Shown: piece by piece, positions 57,634 through 64,000 of the stretch | Layout of the letters: every line of letters starts with the position of its first letter | How positions within the stretch are numbered: position 1 is the first letter of the stretch | Source: Acidobacteriota bacterium | Lineage (GTDB): Bacteria; Acidobacteriota; Vicinamibacteria; Vicinamibacterales; SCN-69-37 | DNA: 64,000 bases | Assembly (NCBI GenBank): GCA_016716905.1 | Contig: JADJUS010000004.1 | Location: 1,364,001 to 1,428,000, forward strand | Direction: 5' to 3' | Notes under the pieces: model-generated | The model's database searches: none | Told to the model about the DNA's origin: nothing | What the model saw: only the letters and a program-made list of their open reading frames with translations | Position numbers and translations under genes: made by a program

Positions 57634-60039
57634 ATGTTTGAGCGCTATACCGAACGTGCGCGGCGGGTGCTGTTTTTCGCCCGGTACGAAGCCACGCAAC
57701 TGGGCAGCAACTCGATCGAGACCGAGCACCTGTTGCTGGGCCTCATCCGGGAAGGCAAGGGCCTGACGAGCCGGATCTTTGCCCGGTCACATCTGTCACT
57801 CGAAAGCATCCGCAAGGAAATCGAAGCCCGCACCACGTTCCGCGAGAAGGTCTCGACGTCGGTGGATATTCCGTTCAGTACCGAGACCAGGCGCGTGCTG
57901 CAGTATTCAGCCGACGAAGCCGACCGGTTGCTGCACACGTACGTCGGCACCGAGCACATCCTGCTGGGCCTGCTTCGCGAGGAGCGCTCCGTCGCGTCCT
58001 CGATTCTGCATGAAAAGGGCATGCGGCTGGTGAGTGTGCGCGACGACATCGTGCAGTTGCTCAACGAAAAAACCACGCCGGTCCGACCGAAAGAAACGCC
58101 CCTGCTTGCGGAGTTCAGCCGCGACCTCACGGACGCCGCCGCGCGGCATCAACTCGATCCGCTGGTGGGACGCGGGCTCGAACTGGAGCGCGTGCAGCAG
58201 GTGTTGTGCCGCCGCACCAAGAACAACGTCGTCTTGATCGGCGAGCCCGGCGTGGGCAAAACCGCCATCGTCGAAGGGCTGGCGCAGAAGATTGTGGATG
58301 GCGAGGCGCCGCACTTTCTTGCCGACAAGCGCGTGCTGGCCCTGGACTTGTCGTTGATTGTGGCGGGCACCAAATATCGCGGCCAGTTCGAAGAGCGCCT
58401 CAAGGCGATCATGAAGGAACTGATCGACAACCCGAACATCATCGTGTTCATCGACGAGTTGCACACGCTGGTGGGGGCGGGCTCGGCGGAAGGTTCACTG
58501 GACGCGGCCAACATCCTCAAACCGGCGCTGTCGCGCGGCCAGATTCGCTGCGTGGGCGCCACGACGCCGGCCGAGTACCGCAAATATATAGAGAAAGACC
58601 GGTCGCTTGAACGGCGGTTCCAGGCCGTGAAGGTGGACCCGCCCTCGGAAGAAGAGTCGCTGCAGGTCATGCTCGGCGTGAAGGACCGCTACGAGGCGTT
58701 CCATCACGTGGAGTACACCCCCGAGGCGCTTGAAGCGGCGGTCTATCAGTCCAGTCGATACATCACCGATCGATTCCTGCCCGACAAGGCCATCGACTTG
58801 ATCGATGAGGCCGGGGCACGCGTGAAGTTGCGCGAAGCCAAGCTGCGCCAGGAAGCCGGCGCGTACACCAAGCAGGTCGTGACGCCGGTGCCGCTGGCCG
58901 AGGCTGAGGAAGACCTGAGCCTGGACGACAACGCGGTCGCGGTGGTGCGCGAATCGTTGATCGTGCATCCGCGTGGCCGCCGCGTGGTGGTGGGGCGCCA
59001 GGAAATTGACGAGGTCGTGTCCAAGTGGACCGGCGTGCCGCTGACGTCGATCAACGAAGACGAAGGCGACAAACTCCTGCGAATGGAGGAGGAACTCCAC
59101 GGGCGGGTCATCAGCCAGGAGCGCGCGATTTCGGCGCTGTCTCGCGCCATTCGACGGTCACGCGCGGGTTTGAAGAACCCCAACCGCCCGGTGGGCAGCT
59201 TCGTGTTTCTTGGGCCCACAGGCGTGGGCAAGACGGAACTGGCGCGCGCGTTGGCCAGTTTCCTGTTTGGGTCGGATCAGGCGCTCATTCGTTTCGACAT
59301 GTCCGAGTACATGGAGAAACACGCCGTCTCGAAGCTCATCGGGTCGCCGCCCGGCTACGTGGGCCACGAAGAGGGTGGCCAGCTGACCGAAAAGGTGAAG
59401 CGGCATCCGTACTCGGTGGTGCTGCTCGATGAAATTGAGAAGGCGCATCCGGACCTCTTCAACATCCTGCTGCAGGTCTTTGAGGATGGGCACCTGACCG
59501 ATGGGTTGGGCAATCGCATCAACTTCAAGAACACGATCATCATCATGACGTCCAACATCGGGGCCCGCTTCATCCAGAAGAAGGCGTCGATGGGCTTCCA
59601 GGCGCAGGACAGCCGCGAAGTGCAGCGAACGGTCACCGAGATGGTGCTGGGTGAGGTCAAAAAGACCTTTAATCCCGAGTTCATCAACCGTGTCGATGAA
59701 ATCATCGTGTTCGAGCCGTTGTCTGACGATGACCTGAGGCAGATTACGGTGTTGCTGGTGGATGGCCTGAATAAACACCTGGCGCAGCGGCAGTTGTCGA
59801 TTTCGCTGGCGCCCGAGGCCGTAGACTGGATTATCGACGTCACCTGCCGCGACCGGACGTACGGCGCGCGGCCGTTGCGGCGGGCGATTCAGCGATACAT
59901 TGAGGATCCCCTGTCCGAGGAACTGATTCGGGGTCAGTTGCGGACCGGGCACGTTGAGGTCTACCTTGACCACGGGACGCTGTCGTGGCGGTCCGCGGGT
60001 GGATCTGAGACCGGCCGCCCGCTGGCGGCGACCGTCTGA
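57634..60039 (+). CDS. clpC: Clp protease ATP-binding subunit ClpC
   Basis: 801 aa AAA+ unfoldase that feeds proteins to ClpP. The N-domain has the doubled Clp_N repeat (SNSIETEHLLLGLIREGKG and THEHILLG-type YVGTEHILLGLLREE). AAA1 has Walker A GEPGVGKTA and Walker B IIVFIDELHTLVGAGSAEGS. A short middle domain separates it from AAA2, with GPTGVGKTELARALA and VVLLDEIEKAHPDLFNILLQ. The ClpP-binding loop region follows and the family C-terminus is normal. ATG 57634 begins MFERYTERARRVLFFARYEA, as ClpC does. A perfect -10 sits 8 nt upstream. BamA starts 52 bp later. Confidence 0.93.
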   Translation: MFERYTERARRVLFFARYEATQLGSNSIETEHLLLGLIREGKGLTSRIFARSHLSLESIRKEIEARTTFREKVSTSVDIPFSTETRRVLQYSADEADRLLHTYVGTEHILLGLLREERSVASSILHEKGMRLVSVRDDIVQLLNEKTTPVRPKETPLLAEFSRDLTDAAARHQLDPLVGRGLELERVQQVLCRRTKNNVVLIGEPGVGKTAIVEGLAQKIVDGEAPHFLADKRVLALDLSLIVAGTKYRGQFEERLKAIMKELIDNPNIIVFIDELHTLVGAGSAEGSLDAANILKPALSRGQIRCVGATTPAEYRKYIEKDRSLERRFQAVKVDPPSEEESLQVMLGVKDRYEAFHHVEYTPEALEAAVYQSSRYITDRFLPDKAIDLIDEAGARVKLREAKLRQEAGAYTKQVVTPVPLAEAEEDLSLDDNAVAVVRESLIVHPRGRRVVVGRQEIDEVVSKWTGVPLTSINEDEGDKLLRMEEELHGRVISQERAISALSRAIRRSRAGLKNPNRPVGSFVFLGPTGVGKTELARALASFLFGSDQALIRFDMSEYMEKHAVSKLIGSPPGYVGHEEGGQLTEKVKRHPYSVVLLDEIEKAHPDLFNILLQVFEDGHLTDGLGNRINFKNTIIIMTSNIGARFIQKKASMGFQAQDSREVQRTVTEMVLGEVKKTFNPEFINRVDEIIVFEPLSDDDLRQITVLLVDGLNKHLAQRQLSISLAPEAVDWIIDVTCRDRTYGARPLRRAIQRYIEDPLSEELIRGQLRTGHVEVYLDHGTLSWRSAGGSETGRPLAATV

Positions 60040-60091
60040 ACGGAAAGCAAATACTCCCGCCCCCGTTTGGGCGGCTTTTGGGCCAGGTGCT

Positions 60092-62791
60092 GTGTTGACC
60101 CTGATCAAGCGTGTGTGTGTGGTGTTCGTCCTGATCGCGCTGACCGGCTTTGTGCCGGCATTGGTGCATGGCGCGGCGGGCCAGACGCCTCCCCCGGTGG
60201 CCCAGCAGGCCCAGCCGCCCGCCCAGCCGCAGGCGCCGGCGCTGCCCCCGACCGATATCGGCCCGGTACTCCGGAGTATCGAACTGAAGCTCGTCCCCGA
60301 GAACGTGTTCACCACGGTCCCGTCCGAGACCTACCTCTACTACGTGCGCACGGAGGCGTCCCGGCCTCTCACGCGCGGCACGTGGGTGCCCTACAACGCG
60401 GCGACCGAGGCGTCGCTGCTTGCGGACTTCGATCGGCTGTTTGCGACGCCTTTTGTTGACGACATGAGGATCGAGGTCGTGGACAGCGTCTATCCGAACG
60501 GTGTCATCGGCAAGCAGGTGGTGTTCCTGATCGAAGAACGGCGCCGCATCAAGATTGTTGATTACCCTGGCTCAAAGGAAGTGGCCATCGCCGACATCGA
60601 GAGCAAGCTGAAGGAACTGAGCCTCGACCTGAGGCTGGATTCCCCGGTGGATGACGCCGTGGTGCGCCGCGTGGCGGGCGTGGTCAAGACCCTGTATGCC
60701 GAAAAGGGCTATCAGTTTGCCACCGTGACGCCGACGACGAAGCCCGTGGCCGGCGGTCCGAAGCTGGTGCATCTGTCGTTCAACATCGATCAAGGGCCGA
60801 AGGTCAGGATTCGCGAGGTGGTGTTCGACGGCAACAACGAGGTCAGCGACGGCGCCCTGCGCAAGCGGATGAAGGTCAACAAGGCGCGCGGGCTCCTGGG
60901 CTTCATCAGCGGCGGCGGCACCTATCAGGACGCCAAGTTTGCCGAGGATGCGCAAGCGCTTGAGGCGTATTTCCGTGAACAGGGGTACGTGTTCGCGAAG
61001 GTGGGCCAGCCGCAGATTGAGCCGATTGAAGACTCGGCCGACGGCAAGAGCCGGTGGGTGCGACTCCGGATCCCCGTGGACGAGCGGACGCGGTATCGCG
61101 TGAAGTCGGTGTCGGTGGCGGGCAACGAAAACGTACCGACGGCGGCCATTCTCTCCGTGTTCGAGAAGCTCAAGGTGGGCGACTACTACTCGGAGAAGCC
61201 CGTCCGAAAGGGTTACGAAAAGCTTCAGGAGTTTTACGGCAGCGCGGGGTTCTGGGAATTCACCATGGACCCGGAAGTGAAGCCGAACGACTGGAATCTG
61301 GACACCGGCGAACCGATCCCCGGGTTTCAGGGCACGCCCGAAGTGGACGTGGTCATCAAGATCCAGGAAGGTGTGCGTTACTTCCTCAACCGGCTGACGT
61401 TCCTCGGCAACACCACCACGCGCGACTCGGTCATCCGGCGCGAGATGCGGTTGGTGGAAGGCGGCGTCTTCAACATGGAGTCGCTGAAGTTCAGCGTGCG
61501 CCGGTTGAACCAACTCGGCTACTTCAAGCCGCTCGAGAGCGAAGACTCGGTCAAGATCGAAAAGACTCCGAACGCCGACGGCAAGGTGGACGTGCGGCTG
61601 AAGTTTGAAGAGCAGAACCGCAACCAGTTGAGCTTCGGCGCCGGCATCTCGCAGTTCGAGGGTTTCTTCGGACAGCTGGGCTTCCAGACGTCCAACCTGA
61701 TGGGCCGCGGCGAGACACTGTCGATTTCAGCGCAGAAGGGTTCGCAGGCGAAGAACTATCAGATCGCCTTCACCGAGCCGTTCCTGTTCGACCGCCCGAT
61801 TACCGCCGGCATCGACTTGTATTCGCGGGAGGTGAACTATCTCTTCCAGTTCACCCAGGGGTCGACCGGTGCCAACCTCCTCTTCGGGTTCCCGGTAAAG
61901 AGCTGGTCGCGGTTTTATATCGGCTACAGCCTTGAGAATGTGTCGGTCTCGAATATCTCCGACATCTACAAAGACCCGAACGTGCTGGCGGGGAACCCGC
62001 TGCTGAGTGAATCACTGCTCATCAACTCGAACGGCAAACGAGTGATCAGCAAGATTTCGCCCAGCATCATGTACAACACGATCAACGAGCCGATCTTCCC
62101 GAGCAGCGGCACCAAGTACACGGCGGCGTTTGACATCGCGGGTCTGGGCGGCGACACGTCGTTCCTCCGCGGACGACTTGAGGGCACCTGGTATCTGCCG
62201 GTCACGCCCCGGACGTCGTTCGGGTTCCGCTTGCAGGGTGAATACGTCAGGCCGTACGGCGACACCACGACCCTGCCCATTTTCGAAAAGCTTGTGCTCG
62301 GCGGCGAGTACAGCATTCGCGGGTTCGACCTGCGCAGCGTCGGCACGCGTGACGAGCGCTCGGGCCTGGTGCTGGGCGGCAACAAGACGCTGCTGTTCAA
62401 CGGCGAATACATGATTCGCGTCGGCGGCCCTGTGCGCCTCGTGTTCTTCTATGACGCCGGTCAGGTGCGCGACATCGGCGAGCGGTTTGTGTGGAAGGAA
62501 ACCGTGTTCGAGACCGTGGCGGCCACGCCGCCCCTGCTGGCAGACCCTGGACAGGAAGTGGAACTGACGCCGGAAGGTTATGTGGCGCCCACGCCCACGC
62601 TTCGGGAGATCGGCAAGAGCTACGCGTTCAAGACGTCGATGGGCAGCGAAATCCGCTTCTTCATGCCGGTGCTCAACGTACCGTTCCGGCTGATCTTTGC
62701 GTACAACCCGCAGCGTGGCCGGGTGTTCAACAACAACCTGCGGCCGCAGCCGAAGTTCACGTTCCGGTTTGCTGTGGGAACGACGTTCTGA
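60092..62791 (+). CDS. bamA: Outer-membrane protein assembly factor BamA
   Basis: 899 aa Omp85 protein that folds beta-barrels into the outer membrane. A signal peptide (VCVVFVLIALTGFVPALVHG) is followed by a Pro/Gln-rich linker and five POTRA domains (e.g. KVRIREVVFDGNNEVSDGALRKRMKVNKARG and RYRVKSVSVAGNENVPTAAI). The barrel starts near ENRNQLSFGAGISQFEGFFG and ends at Phe. Loop 6 carries the conserved VRGF-type motif as YSIRGFDLRS. The start is GTG 60092 or TTG 60095; a longer frame overlaps clpC. It is followed by a lipoprotein gene (minus) and OmpH. Confidence 0.93.
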   Translation: MLTLIKRVCVVFVLIALTGFVPALVHGAAGQTPPPVAQQAQPPAQPQAPALPPTDIGPVLRSIELKLVPENVFTTVPSETYLYYVRTEASRPLTRGTWVPYNAATEASLLADFDRLFATPFVDDMRIEVVDSVYPNGVIGKQVVFLIEERRRIKIVDYPGSKEVAIADIESKLKELSLDLRLDSPVDDAVVRRVAGVVKTLYAEKGYQFATVTPTTKPVAGGPKLVHLSFNIDQGPKVRIREVVFDGNNEVSDGALRKRMKVNKARGLLGFISGGGTYQDAKFAEDAQALEAYFREQGYVFAKVGQPQIEPIEDSADGKSRWVRLRIPVDERTRYRVKSVSVAGNENVPTAAILSVFEKLKVGDYYSEKPVRKGYEKLQEFYGSAGFWEFTMDPEVKPNDWNLDTGEPIPGFQGTPEVDVVIKIQEGVRYFLNRLTFLGNTTTRDSVIRREMRLVEGGVFNMESLKFSVRRLNQLGYFKPLESEDSVKIEKTPNADGKVDVRLKFEEQNRNQLSFGAGISQFEGFFGQLGFQTSNLMGRGETLSISAQKGSQAKNYQIAFTEPFLFDRPITAGIDLYSREVNYLFQFTQGSTGANLLFGFPVKSWSRFYIGYSLENVSVSNISDIYKDPNVLAGNPLLSESLLINSNGKRVISKISPSIMYNTINEPIFPSSGTKYTAAFDIAGLGGDTSFLRGRLEGTWYLPVTPRTSFGFRLQGEYVRPYGDTTTLPIFEKLVLGGEYSIRGFDLRSVGTRDERSGLVLGGNKTLLFNGEYMIRVGGPVRLVFFYDAGQVRDIGERFVWKETVFETVAATPPLLADPGQEVELTPEGYVAPTPTLREIGKSYAFKTSMGSEIRFFMPVLNVPFRLIFAYNPQRGRVFNNNLRPQPKFTFRFAVGTTF

Positions 62792-62800
62792 GGAAAGAAA

Positions 62801-62851
62801 AGGACCTCTGAGGTTCAACCTCAGAGGTCCTGGTTACCTCAGAGGTCTTGG
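62801..62851. repeat. Palindromic repeats between convergent bamA and the lipoprotein gene
   Basis: AGGACCTCTGAGGTT at 62801-62815 is mirrored by AACCTCAGAGGTCCT at 62817-62831 with one base between. A third inverted half (GGTTACCTCAGAGGTCTTGG) follows to 62851. It is the same CCTCTGAGG family as at 8639-8702 and 33508-33568. Confidence 0.85.
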
Positions 62852-62855
62852 ACGC

Positions 62856-63308
62856 CTAGAAATGAACGACCGAGACCGTGAACTTCACGGGGGTGGTGAC
62901 GCCGCCGACGTCGTAGACGCGCAGGCACAAACGGCCAGGGCCGCCCACCGTGCCGGTCAGGGTGGCAAATTCGAAGGCGCTGTCGTTTGAGATGACCGTC
63001 TGGCACCCAAGGCCGTTCCAGGTGCCCATTGCGAATCCGATGGGCTCAATCACGGGCACCAGGGCGGCCATCGTGGCGGTGGCCGTGCCGGCCGCCAGGG
63101 CCTCGAACGGGAAGGTCACGGCGCCGTTTTGGGCGAGCGTGCCGGTAAATGTCTCGGTAAATGACACCGGATCTTCCGTGGTGTCAGTCGGGGCCACCGG
63201 TCCGGCGTCGTCACAGGCCGCCGCAGTGGCTGCGAGCGTCAGAATAGCGAGGCTTCGGGCCAGGAAAGTTCGGGTCAGGAAAGGGCGTCTGAGCACAGCG
63301 GGGCGCAT
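62856..63308 (-). CDS. Putative lipoprotein of unknown function
   Basis: 150 aa. An Arg-rich N-terminus and hydrophobic stretch lead to a lipobox-like site (SLAILTLAATAAAC, Cys near residue 30; the AAAC form is weaker than LAGC). The mature part is Thr/Gly-rich beta sequence (TETFTGTLAQNGAVTFPFEALAAGTATATMAAL) with two Cys that may pair (GLGCQT, GRLCLRV). It resembles a small beta-sandwich like pre-peptidase C-terminal domains. ATG 63308 was chosen; the longer frame reads through upstream Gly-rich non-coding sequence. TAAACT lies 7 nt upstream. Confidence 0.65.
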   Translation of the reverse strand: MRPAVLRRPFLTRTFLARSLAILTLAATAAACDDAGPVAPTDTTEDPVSFTETFTGTLAQNGAVTFPFEALAAGTATATMAALVPVIEPIGFAMGTWNGLGCQTVISNDSAFEFATLTGTVGGPGRLCLRVYDVGGVTTPVKFTVSVVHF

Positions 63309-63315
63309 GGCGTCT

Positions 63316-63321
63316 AGTTTA
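63316..63321 (-). promoter_or_regulatory. Candidate -10 box for the lipoprotein gene
   Basis: TAAACT on the minus strand ends 7 nt before ATG 63308, fitting a leaderless start. Confidence 0.35.
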
Positions 63322-63378
63322 CTCGGACTGGCCTCAGCGGCACGTTCTACGTTATCGTTTCTTTTGGAAAGGTGTAGG

Positions 63379-63384
63379 TATAGA
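63379..63384 (+). promoter_or_regulatory. Candidate -10 box for ompH
   Basis: TATAGA ends 6 nt before ATG 63391. A GGAAAGGTG stretch further upstream is too far to be a ribosome site for this start. Confidence 0.35.
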
Positions 63385-63390
63385 CCACTC

Positions 63391-64000
63391 ATGAGTAGAC
63401 AGACGATCACTATGGCCATCTTGGCCGTTTTTGTGGCGGGCAACGCCCTGGCCCAGACAGCCCCTCCCGTACAGAATCCGCCGGTACAGAACCCGCCGGC
63501 GACAACGGCCAAACCACCGGCTCAGGCGGTTCCGGCGCCCCCCGCGGCTCCGGTGCAGCCGCCGTTCCCGGTTGAATCCAAGATCGGCTTCGTGGACCTT
63601 CAGTCGGTCGTCGCCCAATCGATTCTGGGCAAGGCCGGCTCCCAGCAGTACGAGGCACTTGGCAAGAAGCTGGAAGGCGAACTGACCGGGCTTCAGACCA
63701 AGTTGAAGGATGCCCAGACCCGGCAGCAGACGCAGGCCAACCTCCTGAGCGAAGTGGCCGCTGCCAACCTGGCGAAGGACATCGATCGGCTCACCCGTGA
63801 GCTGACGTTCAAGCAGCAGGAAGCCCAGTCCGAACTGCAGACGCTGCAGCAGGACCTGCTGGGTGATTTCGAGAAGAAGGTCATGCCGATTCTCGAGAGC
63901 CTTGCCAAGGAGCGCAACCTCCACATCGTGTTCAACGTGGAAAACAGCGGCGCGGTCTACGTGTTCCCGGGACTCAACCTCTCGCCGGAACTCGTCAAGC
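63391..64000 (+). CDS. OmpH/Skp-family periplasmic chaperone (partial)
   Basis: First 203 codons; the 3' end runs out of the window. A signal peptide (MAILAVFVAGNALA) is followed by a Pro/Gln/Ala-rich linker (PPVQNPPVQNPPATTAKPP), then the OmpH domain opening KIGFVDLQSVVAQSILGKAG and a long coiled coil (LKDAQTRQQTQANLLSEV, LTFKQQEAQSELQTLQQDL), ending with the core strand IVFNVENSGAVYVFPG. Skp/OmpH escorts unfolded barrels to BamA, which is encoded just upstream. The Pro-rich linker before the domain is longer than in most OmpH proteins. Confidence 0.9.
   Translation, partial: MSRQTITMAILAVFVAGNALAQTAPPVQNPPVQNPPATTAKPPAQAVPAPPAAPVQPPFPVESKIGFVDLQSVVAQSILGKAGSQQYEALGKKLEGELTGLQTKLKDAQTRQQTQANLLSEVAAANLAKDIDRLTRELTFKQQEAQSELQTLQQDLLGDFEKKVMPILESLAKERNLHIVFNVENSGAVYVFPGLNLSPELVK

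Overview
The window is GC-rich, almost fully coding chromosomal DNA from a Gram-negative bacterium, most likely an acidobacterium of the Vicinamibacterales type. This placement is inferred from gene content: an Acidobacteria-type VWFA-related secreted protein, a DUF6600/FecR-like protein, a DnaK - DnaJ-like - HspR operon, a large single-chain NAD-glutamate dehydrogenase, split B12 mutase subunits, many acyl-CoA dehydrogenases, and full outer-membrane biogenesis machinery (TamA/TamB-like, BamA, OmpH/Skp, LolCD-type, Lnt). No rRNA, tRNA, transposase, prophage or CRISPR array was seen.

Layout. 1-7.5 kb: 3' end of rpsA with a UUCG terminator, an Omp85/TamA-like barrel, giant TamB, HU/IHF and a HIT protein. 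7.5-10 kb: two convergent acyl-CoA dehydrogenases. 10-19.3 kb: VWFA-related protein, TauE/SafE permease, NAD-GDH, two-subunit B12 acyl-CoA mutase, response regulator. 19.3-24.7 kb: valS, birA, an unknown gene and a TrmA/RlmD-type methyltransferase in a tight operon. 25-28.4 kb (minus): amidotransferase, argS, mobA. 28.4-33.4 kb: TPR protein, SPOR protein, lnt, prfB with programmed +1 frameshift. 33.7-37.6 kb (minus): PBP1A and a FecR/DUF6600 protein. 38-41.4 kb: dnaK, a DnaJ-like protein with HPG in place of HPD, and hspR. 41.6-45.5 kb: DnaC-like ATPase, HemW, two small paralogous secreted proteins and an outer-membrane barrel. 45.6-52.5 kb: acyl-CoA dehydrogenase, a MeaB-methylmalonyl-CoA epimerase fusion, metallo-hydrolase, MTA phosphorylase, PfkB kinase and small membrane proteins. 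52.5-64 kb: enoyl-CoA hydratase, ribH, nusB, lysS, LolC/E, LolD, ClpC, BamA, a small lipoprotein, OmpH.

The metabolic genes suggest an aerobic amino-acid degrader. Acyl-CoA dehydrogenases, enoyl-CoA hydratase, B12 mutase, MeaB and epimerase belong to branched-chain amino acid and propionyl/methylmalonyl-CoA catabolism, and NAD-GDH feeds glutamate into the TCA cycle.

The most unusual content is in the repeats. A modular palindrome family (A-tract, 6-11 bp stem, T-tract, then an inverted copy) sits at four of the five convergent gene junctions. Two of these copies are nested inside larger 263 and 305 bp inverted-repeat shells with TTCACCATG-type ends. Two more copies lie in frame inside the linker that joins MeaB to methylmalonyl-CoA epimerase. 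Other families (GGCC-rich REP-like units, 7/8-nt TGGACYC/AGGACCCC arrays, an AAATG-rich inverted repeat) also abut stop codons or have become coding sequence, in a DUF2085 membrane protein, the MtnP N-terminus and the HemW 5' end. Many transcription units have a -10-like hexamer only 6-11 nt before the start codon, which suggests widespread leaderless transcription.
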